Assembly (NCBI GenBank): GCA_024275995.1
Contig: JAJRYB010000009.1
Coordinates: forward strand, 1-54,508
Direction of reading: 5' to 3'
Source of the DNA: Planctomycetota bacterium
Lineage (GTDB): Bacteria; Planctomycetota; Phycisphaerae; SM23-33
DNA: 54,508 bases
In this document: positions 17,603 to 25,755 of the stretch, piece after piece
How positions within the stretch are numbered: the first letter of the stretch is position 1
How the letters are laid out: the number at the start of each line of letters is the position of its first letter
Notes under the pieces: model-generated
What the model was told of the DNA's origin: nothing
What the model saw: only the letters and a program-made list of their open reading frames with translations
Database searches by the model: none
Translations under genes and position numbers: made by a program

Positions 17603-18640
17603 ATGTCACCCAATCGGCCCCGCGTATTGATCGTAGACGACGAACCGCATATCTGTCACCTGATCAGCGAGGAGCTCTCCGACCGTGGTTTCGACTGCTG
17701 CACCACCACCAAGGGTCGCCAGGCTGAGCTTTGGCTTGGCGAGAAGCCGTTTGACCTGCTGATCGCGGATATCACCATGCCCGAGGTCGGCGGATTGGAC
17801 CTGCTGGCCCATGTGTCGCGCTGTGCCCCGTCGTGCAAGGTGATCCTCGTTACCGGTATCAGCGATCGCAACAGGATAACGCATGCGATCATGCTCGGTG
17901 CGTATGATTACGTCGAGAAGCCATTCCAGTTGGACGAACTGTCCGAGATCGCCTTGCGCGCCGTGTCGAATGGAGCCGGGCTGTCACCGCTTTCGGTTCG
18001 CGCCGCCGAGGCTATGGAGACCACCACGCAGGCGCGTCAGGCGTGTCTGGACAGCGTCCAGGCGCTGGTTCGAGCCGTCGAGGCGAAGGACCCCTACACC
18101 CGCAGGCATAGCGAGCAGGTGCGCCATTACGCGATGCATTTCGCCAGGGCGATGGGTCTGCCCAAGGCGACGCTGGAATCGGTTCATGTAGCAGCCATTC
18201 TGCATGACATCGGGAAGATCGGCGTTCCCGATTACGTGCTGACCAAAACCGGCCCGCTGGTGGATGAAGAATTCGAATACATCCGTCGGCATCCATCTCT
18301 CGGGGCGGACATCCTGTCCAACATCACCCTGTTCAGGGACGAGGCCAACTTCGTTCGCCATCATCACGAGCGGTGGGACGGGGGCGGATATCCCGACGGA
18401 CTCGCCGGCGAGGAAACGCCGCTGATCGCTCGGATCATAAACGTCGCCGATTGCGTCGACGCCATGCTCATGGAGCGAACCTACAAGAAGGGCTACCCGG
18501 TGGAAAAAATGCTCGGCGAGCTGACCCGCTGCTCCGGCACGCAATTTGACCATCGCGTCGCGAACGTCGCCATCCAGTGGTGCCGCCGCAACCCAGACAA
18601 GATAATCCTTCCAAACCAGGCTATGCGCGTGGCGTCGTAA
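17603..18640 (+). CDS. Response regulator c-di-GMP phosphodiesterase (REC-HD-GYP)
   Basis: 345 residues with a strong SD (GGGAGGTGAT) before the ATG. The receiver at about 6-120 has LIVDDEPHI, LLIADITMPEVGG and VEKPFQLDE. The HD-GYP domain at about 150-335 has ILHDIGKIGVPD and HHHERWDGGGYPDGLAGEE with all metal ligands visible, so it should be active. RpfG-type proteins of this layout degrade c-di-GMP on phosphorylation. It lies 158 bp after the REC-GGDEF gene, so making and breaking enzymes are side by side, presumably driven by the same or neighbouring kinases. Confidence 0.95.
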   Translation: MSPNRPRVLIVDDEPHICHLISEELSDRGFDCCTTTKGRQAELWLGEKPFDLLIADITMPEVGGLDLLAHVSRCAPSCKVILVTGISDRNRITHAIMLGAYDYVEKPFQLDELSEIALRAVSNGAGLSPLSVRAAEAMETTTQARQACLDSVQALVRAVEAKDPYTRRHSEQVRHYAMHFARAMGLPKATLESVHVAAILHDIGKIGVPDYVLTKTGPLVDEEFEYIRRHPSLGADILSNITLFRDEANFVRHHHERWDGGGYPDGLAGEETPLIARIINVADCVDAMLMERTYKKGYPVEKMLGELTRCSGTQFDHRVANVAIQWCRRNPDKIILPNQAMRVAS

Positions 18641-18669
18641 CCCGCCTGCGATCGATCGGCGCTGCCGTG

Positions 18670-19083
18670 CTACGCGGCAATCGGCGGGAAGGGGCGAGTG
18701 AGAATCCGGCAGGCTATAAGACGTAACTCCTTTATTAAAAATGGCTTAAAGAGGTATTCCACGCCGTAGGGTTTGAGGGCTTCCATCTCCGGGCGATCGT
18801 AGCGTGCAGCGGTCAGGACTACCGTTCGATGCAGCAATTCAGGCCGATTGCGCTGAAGGTGCTCCAGAATCTGCCAACCGTCCGGTTCGGGCATGATCAG
18901 GTCGAGCACGATCAGATCGTATGTGCCCGTGTTGATATAAAACAGTGCGTCCCGGCCTGAATTTACAGTGCTCACCACCGCGCCGCTTTCTGACAGGATC
19001 GACGCCAGCATGGAGGTGATTTCCTCCCAGTCGTCCACGACCAGGATTCGTTGCCCCCTCAGGAACGTCCATTTGACATTCAT
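18670..19083 (-). CDS. Single-domain response regulator coupled to a sigma factor
   Basis: 137 residues from the ATG at 19083 (MNVKWTFLRGQRILVVDDWE). A complete receiver: acidic pair VVDDWEE, phospho-site IVLDLIMPEPDGW, Thr in VVLTAARYD, Lys in YLFKPFLIKE. No output domain follows. Its ATG overlaps the stop of the upstream sigma-factor gene as ATGA, so the two are made together. Inference: the receiver either relays phosphate or binds the sigma factor as a phosphorylation-controlled partner. It faces the REC-HD-GYP gene only 29 bp away, without an obvious terminator between. Confidence 0.9.
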   Translation of the reverse strand: MNVKWTFLRGQRILVVDDWEEITSMLASILSESGAVVSTVNSGRDALFYINTGTYDLIVLDLIMPEPDGWQILEHLQRNRPELLHRTVVLTAARYDRPEMEALKPYGVEYLFKPFLIKELRLIACRILTRPFPPIAA

Positions 19084-19685
19084 GGCTGCCTCCTGAGGCC
19101 GTCGGATGTCCCGGACGATCCGGGAGCGGCCTTGTTCCATTTCCGCAACCTGGAAATCAGGGTCTTGTGGCGCATGCAGATTGCCGCCTCGCATCTGTTC
19201 AGCACATGCCCGATCTCTTTGAACGTCATACCGTCGGCGTAATAGAGTTGCAGCAGCCTCCGGTCTTCTTCGCCGAGACGCCGCAGCATTACTTGGATCT
19301 GGTCTCGCAAATCGACGTCGCGAATTGTGGCGCCGGAATTTTTTTCGGAGATATTTTCCAGGCAGCTTCCGTTGACGGACAGCGGCCAGTATGGCAGTGC
19401 CGGTCCGCCCGAGCTGCTGCTGCGGCGAATCACCTTGTCCTCCCGCATGGCGTCGATCGCGAGATACCTCGCCTTGCGAATCGCGAAATTCGAGAAGGGG
19501 ACACCCCTCTTGGGCATGTAGGCTTTCGCCGCCAGCGTCAGACCCCAGAGGGCGTAACTGTACAACTCGTCGCTGTCCACCCAGACGTAAGATCGCTTCA
19601 ATTGGAAGGCGATGGAACGTGCCAACGGAAGATGCCGCTGCAAAAGAAGGGTTCGGAAGCTCGTTGACGCCTTTGAGATATCCAT
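19080..19685 (-). CDS. Sigma-70 family RNA polymerase sigma factor (short)
   Basis: 201 residues from the ATG at 19685 (MDISKAST). Region 2 is recognisable in LPLARSIAFQLKRSYVWVDS, DELYSYALWGLTLAAKAYMP and PFSNFAIRKARYLAIDAMRE. Region 4 is recognisable in LRRLGEEDRRLLQLYYADGM and TFKEIGHVLNRCEAAICMRH. Region 3 is reduced, as in FliA/SigB-like or ECF-related alternative sigmas. A GGAGG SD precedes the ATG but lies in the loop of a 5-7 bp hairpin (19685-19704). The response regulator follows with an ATGA overlap. Which promoters it reads cannot be told from the window. Confidence 0.88.
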   Translation of the reverse strand: MDISKASTSFRTLLLQRHLPLARSIAFQLKRSYVWVDSDELYSYALWGLTLAAKAYMPKRGVPFSNFAIRKARYLAIDAMREDKVIRRSSSSGGPALPYWPLSVNGSCLENISEKNSGATIRDVDLRDQIQVMLRRLGEEDRRLLQLYYADGMTFKEIGHVLNRCEAAICMRHKTLISRLRKWNKAAPGSSGTSDGLRRQP

Positions 19686-19704
19686 TGGGAAACCTCCTTC
19701 CCAA
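19685..19704 (-). promoter_or_regulatory. Hairpin presenting the SD of the sigma-factor gene in its loop
   Basis: On the minus strand UUGGGAA / UUCCCAA encloses the 6-nt loop GGAGGU, which is the ribosome-binding site. The A of the start codon forms the last stem pair. Loop GGA motifs on a short stem resemble CsrA/RsmA sites, and the loop is also complementary to the CCUCC loops of the candidate small RNA at 8.1 kb. Confidence 0.5.
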
Positions 19705-19859
19705 AGAAAGCACGATCCGCAGCCCATACGTCAGGCTTTGTCCCCAGCCAAAGGGCCGCTGCCACGTCAGCCTCCTTGCTGAACACGAAAATGCAAATGA
19801 GACAGCCGACTTGAACTCGCTCCAGGTCTCTCGGCTTCCACGAGACCTATTCTATACAG

Positions 19860-19936
19860 GGATATCGGTAGACGTAAACAGAATAATCATAATAATCGTA
19901 ATAATTATCATAAATATTAAGGTCACTACCGTATCC
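19860..19936. repeat. AT-rich tract bounded by an inverted repeat
   Basis: GGATATCGGTAG (19860-19871) and its near-complement CTACCGTATCC (19926-19936, one base bulged) enclose 54 bp of AT-rich sequence with repeated ATAAT(C/T) units. Low duplex stability between inverted arms could extrude or bind a protein; its role is unknown. Confidence 0.55.
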
Positions 19937-20013
19937 GATAAATCCGCTAGCTGGCCGGCCGACCAGGGCTAACGCCGTGACAAGACGCCGTGGCAAACCA
20001 TTGCGCAGGAGAA

Positions 20014-20093
20014 CGTACCAAAGCGTACCGTTTCGTACCACTTCGGACAGATCCGCAAATCCTGGGACAACCTGGAACCACCAGGGACGAAAA
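20014..20093. repeat. 10-bp-phased repeat array, copy 1
   Basis: Eight successive decamers begin at 20014, 20024 and so on to 20084: CGTACC, CGTACC, CGTACC, CGGACA, CGCAAA, GGGACA, GGAACC, GGGACG, each followed by four variable bases. The period is exactly 10 bp throughout. The same array with the same order of units is at 54329-54418. Confidence 0.8.
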
Positions 20094-20518
20094 AAAACGG
20101 AAAAAAACGGGGTTTGGGGACCTGGGATCAGGGTTCGAAAAGGCATAACATCTTTACTACTCGAAAGTTGCGCATCGCCCACAATCGGCTTGCCGCTCCG
20201 CAGCAGTTGTTTTTGACCTGATTCTGTTTTCAAATAACATCGGGCGCGCGTAATGCGAGCCCCCCATACTTGGGCGAATACCCACGATTGTGCTACCCGA
20301 ACAGGTAACTTTTCGAAAAGCGATATGCGCAAGTCTTTATTCAGGCGGGAGATATAAAAAAATATTTTTGGAGGTAATTTCGGGCGTCCGCTGGACATTT
20401 TGAGCGCGCAAAAGGGGCGCTTTTCATGCTTATCCTATGGGTTCACAAGGAGTTGGAAACGTGTTCAACATTTACGAGCCGCGAACAAATAACAGGCATC
20501 AGGCATCAGGAAACGGCA

Positions 20519-20587
20519 CACCGCCGAACGGCAAGCCGCATCGCAACTCTCACCCACGGTCCGATCCTGGCTTGCCGTTCGGCGGTG
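20519..20587. repeat. Perfect 19-bp inverted repeat
   Basis: CACCGCCGAACGGCAAGCC (20519-20537) and its exact complement (20569-20587) are separated by 31 bp. It lies 50 bp beyond the 3' end of the minus-strand lipoprotein gene. No U-tract follows on either strand, so it may be a 3'-end hairpin or the relic of a palindromic element. Confidence 0.65.
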
Positions 20588-20639
20588 TTCGATGTTCGCC
20601 ACGCTACGCGCAGCCCGCGCTACTTACTGAGGATGTGAA

Positions 20640-21200
20640 CTAGTCTTCTCTGCCTGCTTTCGGATATCGTTTATCGATCCACGCGCCGATACCCTTTGCA
20701 AGCCCGGCCGCCTTCTTGGCGACTCCCTGGTTTACGGTTTCCTTGGTTCTGCCTATGCAGTTGGCGACGCCGAGGACCTTCCCGGAACTCTTGTCCACCA
20801 GTTCCACCCGCGTGACGACTTCTTCCAGCGGTCCAAGCGCCATTCCGACCAGGCTGGCGTCTTCGTAGTGCAGCGTGCGGACGCGGACAAGAAGCGTCTT
20901 TCCGGACGGTTCGTTGGGTATCTTTTTCTTGGCGAGCACGTCCGCCAGCGCCTGGGGCAGCCTGTCCCAAAGCTCCGGAGGGGTCTTCCCGCCGAAATCG
21001 TCCTTCGTTTCCAGCTCGAAACGCTTGTATATGCCCAGCGGACGGCCATCGCCCACCGCTACCGGCTGAATCGGAACAAACGTTCCCCTGGCGCCGATAA
21101 TGACGCCTGCACCTTCCTTCAACGCTCGTCCCACACACCCGGGCGCGACGGCGGATACGAGCACGATAAGCAATCCCAGCGTCCAGAACGATCGTTTCAT
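20640..21200 (-). CDS. Predicted lipoprotein, unknown function
   Basis: 186 residues from the ATG at 21200 (MKRSFWTLGLLIVLVSAVAP), a signal peptide ending in APGC, an acceptable lipobox. A longer frame to 21290 translates the heptamer repeat and is not believed. The mature part has an alternating beta pattern (TLLVRVRTLHYEDASLVG, EEVVTRVELVDKSSGKVLG) and a C-terminal helix. It resembles envelope lipoproteins of the DUF4410 kind in layout, but I cannot confirm this. AAAGGA lies before the start. Likely a single-gene transcript. Confidence 0.72.
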   Translation of the reverse strand: MKRSFWTLGLLIVLVSAVAPGCVGRALKEGAGVIIGARGTFVPIQPVAVGDGRPLGIYKRFELETKDDFGGKTPPELWDRLPQALADVLAKKKIPNEPSGKTLLVRVRTLHYEDASLVGMALGPLEEVVTRVELVDKSSGKVLGVANCIGRTKETVNQGVAKKAAGLAKGIGAWIDKRYPKAGRED

Positions 21201-21220
21201 GATGTTTCCTTTCAGAAGCA

Positions 21221-21252
21221 GTAGTCGGTAGTCGGTAGCCGGTAGTCGGTAA
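21221..21252. repeat. Heptamer tract GTAGTCG x4, copy 1
   Basis: Four heptamers GTAGTCG, GTAGTCG, GTAGCCG, GTAGTCG, then GTAA, preceded by AAGCA. A matching tract with the same lead-in and length is at 29036-29067. These resemble the short tandemly repeated repetitive (STRR) sequences known from cyanobacteria. Here it sits in the 5' leader of the lipoprotein gene. Confidence 0.75.
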
Positions 21253-21315
21253 TGAAGCCCGTGAATCACCGTCAGCAATATCCTTGGCATATTGTAGTCG
21301 CAAGTTCAATGTTCA

Positions 21316-22989
21316 TCAACGCAGGGCATATACGCGATAGATACGTCCCCATCCGTCGCGGTCGATCCGTTCGAGCAGGGCCGGGTCGTCCGAGGAGACC
21401 TTGGTGTGCAAAATGGCGTACCACGGTCCCGAATTGCGAAATTGCCTGTGCGTGATCATCTTGTCCCGGAATGTCCGCAGGTCTTCCGGGTTCACCTGTC
21501 CGGACCGCGGCGAGAGCACCCCGTCCAATTCGCGCACGGTTTTGGTCCACTGCTGAAGTCGCCCCGGCGTGAGATAGTAAACGTACCTGATATCGTCCGC
21601 ACTGGCGACGATGGACCTTCGCGAACGCATGCGGAACTCGATGTTTCCGGTCATGAAGACGGCGTTGATCGGGGTATTTTCCAGCGCCCATTGGGCGATA
21701 GCCCTCATCTCGCGTGCCTCGCTGCGTCGCTCGGCGAGGCGTTGTACTTTTCTAGGCCGGCTTGTGGGGTCCATTCCGCTTGTGGCGAAGTCGTAGAACT
21801 GGTGCCTGAGATATCGCAGGTTGTCCGACGGCGCCAGCCAGATTACGAGGAATACTGCGCACGCCCATCGCAGCAGGGCCCTCCTGCGACGCACCAGGCG
21901 GAACAGGTTCGTCATCGCCTGGGCGAACAGCGCGTACATCGGAAGCATGAGGAACGCGGCGCACTGCGCGAAGTCGACGATTATCGGCGCCTTGTCCGTC
22001 AGCAGTCCGACGAGCTGGCTGATTCCCTGGAGTCCGAACGCGACGAACGTAGCCGTGATGATGAACCACACCCATACGCCCAGGTCGCGCACGCGGAAAC
22101 GTTCCACGCGGGAGAGCACGACCCCGGCGGGTATCGCCAGCACCGCGACCCACGGAAGCCACTTCAGCAGGCTTCGGAGAATGGCCGGGTACAGGGTTTC
22201 CAGACCTGCCGCCTCGAACGCATCGTAAAGCCCCTGCGCCGAGACGCCCGCGGCGCCTTGCGACAGCTGGCTGCGAATCACGAAATAGTAGACCACGTAC
22301 AGCAGCGCGCCCAGAAGCGACGCCAGAAGACATCCAAGCCCCATCGCCAGCGACGAGAAACGGAAGCGGCGGTAGCCGACGTACACGCCCAGCAGAACGA
22401 GCGTGAGGTTCATCGCGGTGATCAGGTGAAGGTTGCCCAGAAGCCCGATTACCAGGAACACCAGTAGCACGCGCCACGTATCGTGGTAATGCAGATACAT
22501 AAGCACCACCGCCGGAACGAACGCCTGGACAAGCGTCGACGGCGAGATGGATGCCAGCGACCCGACGCCCCAGTGCGACCATCCGATCGTCCAGGCGATC
22601 TTGCAGCTCAGCACCGCAACGAACGCCGAGAGCGACCAGCTTCTGCATTGGCGGTACAGCAACGCGTACATACCGCACAGGTACAGCAGCACCGTGAAAC
22701 CGGTCATCAGCCTGAACGGGAGAGTAAGGTCCGCATATCCGGTAGGTATCAGGAAAAAGTCCATCAGCGCCTGGAAAACCGGCGTGTGGAACAGCCACAG
22801 GTTGCTCTCTCCGAAAACCGGGTCGTTGGGGAACAGGTCCTTATCGTGCCTGCGCGCCGCGGCGGAGGCGATATTGATCTGCGACTCGCTGAGATTATCG
22901 TCGATCATCGCGACGTAAGCGAACCCAGCGGCGACGGCTGTGAATATCAATACCGCGAGAAGATGTCTGGATCGCGGAACAGGTCTCAT
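21316..22989 (-). CDS. Polytopic membrane protein, GT-C-like layout
   Basis: 557 residues from the ATG at 22989 (MRPVPRSRHLLAVLIFTAVA); an upstream frame would overlap the divergent tilS and is rejected. About ten to eleven hydrophobic segments run through residues 10-380, followed by a soluble C-terminal region of about 170 residues. An acidic stretch MIDDNLSESQ follows the first segment, as in GT-C glycosyltransferases where an Asp pair in the first loop is catalytic, but the rest shows no family signature I can name. It is divergent from tilS across 68 bp. Possible role: transfer of lipid-linked sugars at the inner membrane; low certainty. Confidence 0.7.
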   Translation of the reverse strand: MRPVPRSRHLLAVLIFTAVAAGFAYVAMIDDNLSESQINIASAAARRHDKDLFPNDPVFGESNLWLFHTPVFQALMDFFLIPTGYADLTLPFRLMTGFTVLLYLCGMYALLYRQCRSWSLSAFVAVLSCKIAWTIGWSHWGVGSLASISPSTLVQAFVPAVVLMYLHYHDTWRVLLVFLVIGLLGNLHLITAMNLTLVLLGVYVGYRRFRFSSLAMGLGCLLASLLGALLYVVYYFVIRSQLSQGAAGVSAQGLYDAFEAAGLETLYPAILRSLLKWLPWVAVLAIPAGVVLSRVERFRVRDLGVWVWFIITATFVAFGLQGISQLVGLLTDKAPIIVDFAQCAAFLMLPMYALFAQAMTNLFRLVRRRRALLRWACAVFLVIWLAPSDNLRYLRHQFYDFATSGMDPTSRPRKVQRLAERRSEAREMRAIAQWALENTPINAVFMTGNIEFRMRSRRSIVASADDIRYVYYLTPGRLQQWTKTVRELDGVLSPRSGQVNPEDLRTFRDKMITHRQFRNSGPWYAILHTKVSSDDPALLERIDRDGWGRIYRVYALR

Positions 22990-23057
22990 CAGAGGCGTTT
23001 TCCCGGAAAGGTAAAGCTGATAGTATACATTCGCGCGCAACAGAGGCAATAGGCCCC

Positions 23058-24524
23058 ATGAAGCAACACGAAACAAGTCCCGATCCGTTCGTCCGGTCCG
23101 TCGCGCGATTCATCGACGGGCGACGCCTCATTTCGCGCGATCAAGGCGTGCTGGTGGGCGTCTCCGGAGGGGCCGACAGCGTAGCGATGCTGGCTGCGCT
23201 TGTCGAACTGGCGCGCGAAGATGGGCGGGCGTATCGCCTTACCGTCGCGCACTTGAACCATCTTCTGCGCGAACAGGCTTCCGATGACGCGGCGTTCGTG
23301 GAGGAACTTGCCGAACGTTGGGGTCTTCCGTGCATCTCGCAAACGTGCGAGGTCGCCGCCAGGGCGCGGCGAGGCGGTGAAAGCATCGAGCTGGCGGCGC
23401 GGAACGCACGGCTGGACTTCTTCAACCGGGCCGCCGCCCAGGTCGGCGCGACCGCCGTCGCCGTGGCGCATCACGCGGACGATAACGTGGAGACCGTCCT
23501 GTTCCGCCTGTTCCGCGGAACACACCTGCGCGGACTTGCCGGAATCCCCGCCGATCGCGAGCTGCCCTGCGGCGGTATTCGCCTGGTGCGACCGCTGCTG
23601 GGCGTCCGTCGGGTGGAGATCGAGGAGTTCTGCTCTCGCCGCGGCCTTTCCTGGCGGACGGACGCCACGAACGCCGAGACGCGATTCGCGCGGAACTTCC
23701 TGCGAAATGAACTGCTGCCGATGCTGCGCGAGCGGTTTGGCGGAGGCGTGGACGAGGCGGTGGGGCGACTGGCGTCCGCGGCAGGGGACGCCGAAGAGGC
23801 GCTGAGCCTGCTTGCCGGCGATCTGCTGGGACGCAGCGTGATGGATATTGCGCCCGGCAGAATTGTCCTGGACGCGAACCTGCTCGCCGAGGCGTCGGAT
23901 GCCGTTCGCCTTCACGCCGTTCGCTCGGCCCTTGAACGGATCGACGCGCCGATGCGAGAGATGTCCGCGGAACGACTTGCCGAGCTGGCCGCCCTTGTCG
24001 ATGCGGACGGTCCAACGGGGATTTCGCTGCCCGGGGCATACGCCGCCAGGCGGGAAAGGGACGAACTGGTAATCGAGGCGGCAAGTTGCGATTCGTGCGG
24101 GCCGATCCATCTGTCCGTTCCGCGGCCCGGCGAGCTAACGCTTCCGGGCGGCATGCGCGTTCGCTGCGATTTCGCCCCGATGGATCGAGAAGCGTTCGAT
24201 GCCCACTGCCGCGACAACTCTCCCGGCGTGGAAATGATCGATGCCGACTGCGTCCACGGCCCGCTCGTCTGCAGAACTCGCGAGGACGGCGAGAAGTTTC
24301 ACCCGCTCGGCGCGCCCGGCAGCAAGTCCGTGAGCGACTTCCTGACGGACCTCAAGCTGCCCTCGCGCCTTCGCCGGCAGGTGCGATGTATCTGCGACAC
24401 GGAGGGCATCGTCTACCTCGCGCCGCTGCGCATCGCCGATCGCGTGAAGGTCACCGGCGAAACCGAACGCATCCTGCGAATCGTCGTTTCCGTTCCGCAA
24501 AGTCCGGGCGATCGGACCGTGTGA
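23058..24524 (+). CDS. tilS: tRNA(Ile)-lysidine synthase TilS
   Basis: 488 residues. The N-type ATP pyrophosphatase loop is VSGGADSVAMLAAL near residue 35, followed by LTVAHLNHLLR and VAHHADDNVETVLFRLFRGT, all typical of TilS. The C-terminal substrate-binding region includes HPLGAPGSKSVSDFLTDLK and RILRIV. TilS adds lysine to C34 of the CAU-anticodon tRNA-Ile so that it reads AUA, an essential function. The 50-bp gap after its stop contains the promoter of the MlaE-like gene. Confidence 0.95.
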   Translation: MKQHETSPDPFVRSVARFIDGRRLISRDQGVLVGVSGGADSVAMLAALVELAREDGRAYRLTVAHLNHLLREQASDDAAFVEELAERWGLPCISQTCEVAARARRGGESIELAARNARLDFFNRAAAQVGATAVAVAHHADDNVETVLFRLFRGTHLRGLAGIPADRELPCGGIRLVRPLLGVRRVEIEEFCSRRGLSWRTDATNAETRFARNFLRNELLPMLRERFGGGVDEAVGRLASAAGDAEEALSLLAGDLLGRSVMDIAPGRIVLDANLLAEASDAVRLHAVRSALERIDAPMREMSAERLAELAALVDADGPTGISLPGAYAARRERDELVIEAASCDSCGPIHLSVPRPGELTLPGGMRVRCDFAPMDREAFDAHCRDNSPGVEMIDADCVHGPLVCRTREDGEKFHPLGAPGSKSVSDFLTDLKLPSRLRRQVRCICDTEGIVYLAPLRIADRVKVTGETERILRIVVSVPQSPGDRTV

Positions 24525-24536
24525 AAGCGTTTCGCC

Positions 24537-24565
24537 TTGACGCGTCGCCGCTGGACGGGTAGAAG
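24537..24565 (+). promoter_or_regulatory. Promoter giving a near-leaderless mRNA for the MlaE-like gene
   Basis: TTGACG (24537-24542), 17 bp, TAGAAG (24560-24565). The predicted start near 24572 is only about three bases before the ATG at 24575, and no SD is present. Confidence 0.4.
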
Positions 24566-24574
24566 TCAAAATAC

Positions 24575-25390
24575 ATGGGCGCTATTGCAAATCTCGGTCG
24601 GCGGACTGTCGGAAGCCTCGCCTCGATGGGCGACTTCTGCCGGTTCTCCGGGCGTGCGTGGAGAGGCGTCTTCACCACCGGGATGCAGCGGACCTCCCTG
24701 CGGATGCTGCTTCGGCAGTTCTACGAGATCGGCACGCAGAGCATCCCCGTCGTCATGATAACCGGCGCGTTCGTCGGCGCGGTCCTTGCCGTCCAGACGA
24801 TAGTCCAGTTCCGCAGTATCGGGATGATCGACCGGATGGGAACCATCGTGAACCTCTCCACGCTGAGAGAACTCGGGCCGGTGCTCACCGGAATGATCCT
24901 CGCCGGACGGGTCGGAGGAGGGCTTACCGCGGAGCTTGGTACCATGCGCGTCACCGAGCAGATAGACGCGCTGAGCGCCATGGGAACCGACCCGATCAAC
25001 GTGCTGGTGGTTCCGCGAGTCATGGCCTGCGTGCTGCTTATCCCGATGCTCGTGATATACGCAGACTTCATGGGTATCCTCGGCGGATACGTTGTAAGCG
25101 TGCATATCTACGGGGTCAGTGCAGCCGACTACTGGACAAAGGGAACCGAGACCGTTACGAACTTCGATATCTTCTACGGGCCGATGAAGAGCATCTTCTT
25201 CGGCATAGCGATCAGCCTGATAAGCTGCTACAAGGGCTTCAAGTGTTCCGCCGGAGCGGCGGGGGTCGGCAGGGCGTGCACCGAAAGCTTCGTCGCCAGC
25301 TTCATGGCTATCATCACGCTGGACCTCTTCCTCGGGATGTTCCTGAACACGATTTATGAAAGCCTTTACGGGATAACACCCGTTCTGTGA
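24575..25390 (+). CDS. MlaE/YrbE-family ABC transporter permease
   Basis: 271 residues with five to six hydrophobic segments and the MlaE hallmarks: IPVVMITGAFVGAVLAVQTI, LRELGPVLTGMILAGRVGGG, AELGTMRVTEQIDALSAMGT and the C-terminal MAIITLDLFLGMFLN. MlaE is the inner-membrane permease of the retrograde phospholipid system that keeps outer-membrane lipid asymmetry. The partner ATPase (MlaF) and MCE-domain protein (MlaD), usually next door, are not in this window; downstream is instead a DUF962 protein. The start has no SD and may be leaderless. Confidence 0.9.
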   Translation: MGAIANLGRRTVGSLASMGDFCRFSGRAWRGVFTTGMQRTSLRMLLRQFYEIGTQSIPVVMITGAFVGAVLAVQTIVQFRSIGMIDRMGTIVNLSTLRELGPVLTGMILAGRVGGGLTAELGTMRVTEQIDALSAMGTDPINVLVVPRVMACVLLIPMLVIYADFMGILGGYVVSVHIYGVSAADYWTKGTETVTNFDIFYGPMKSIFFGIAISLISCYKGFKCSAGAAGVGRACTESFVASFMAIITLDLFLGMFLNTIYESLYGITPVL

Positions 25391-25420
25391 CCGCCACGTT
25401 TTACGAATAGTGAGCCACCC

Positions 25421-25660
25421 ATGAATAATCCAATATCGAGCTGGCGGAAACGCCATCGCAATCCGACGAGCTTCTGGCTGCACATGATCGGCATTCCCGC
25501 GTGCTTTATTGCGGCGCCGCTGATGCTGGTTTTCCGGTTATGGCTGCTTGCGGCGGGACTGTTCATATCGGGATATGCGCTGCAGTTCATCGGGCATCTC
25601 ATCGAGGGCAACCGATCCGGCGAGGAAATGCTCATCCGAAGATTGATGGGAAAAAAATAG
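25421..25660 (+). CDS. DUF962/Mpo1-like small membrane protein
   Basis: 79 residues. It shows the family pattern WRKRHRNPTSFWLHMIGIP, two hydrophobic segments, then LQFIGHLIEGNRSGEE, where the histidines of WLH and GH and the following Glu are the conserved metal-ligand candidates. Yeast Mpo1 of this family is an Fe(II) dioxygenase acting on 2-hydroxy fatty acids, but short bacterial members are uncharacterised. It follows the MlaE-like gene by 30 bp and is probably co-transcribed, fitting a lipid or membrane role. Confidence 0.75.
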   Translation: MNNPISSWRKRHRNPTSFWLHMIGIPACFIAAPLMLVFRLWLLAAGLFISGYALQFIGHLIEGNRSGEEMLIRRLMGKK

Positions 25661-25721
25661 GGTGGCCTGGCTTCGCCAAGATTACACCGCTTGTCTTTTG
25701 TCCGCAAATCGATATAAAGGC

Positions 25722-25749
25722 TTGCAATTTCTGGCGAAATGTGCATAAT
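25722..25749 (+). promoter_or_regulatory. Promoter
   Basis: TTGCAA (25722-25727), 16 bp, CATAAT (25744-25749), predicting transcription from about 25756, some 680 bp before the next start codon. Confidence 0.5.
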
Positions 25750-25755
25750 AGCGGG

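Larger units (their letters stand above)
19705..20639. other. Repeat-rich intergenic region without credible genes
   Basis: About 930 bp. In order: a 7-bp hairpin AGGTCTC / GAGACCT (19824-19848); an AT-rich tract bounded by inverted repeats (19860-19936); a 10-bp-phased array (20014-20093); and a 19-bp perfect inverted repeat (20519-20587) next to a GGCATCA heptamer doublet. A minus-strand frame of 183 codons (19847-20398) translates these repeats and has no protein character, so I do not call it. Confidence 0.6.

Noticed and set aside
19847-20398. 183-codon minus-strand frame in the repeat-rich gap
   Set aside because: It translates the AT-rich tract into a Tyr/Asp string and the phased array into repeats; no SD, no domain, no protein-like composition.
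20426-20643. Short plus-strand frames of about 70 codons
   Set aside because: They run through the 19-bp inverted repeat and heptamer doublet and have no SD.
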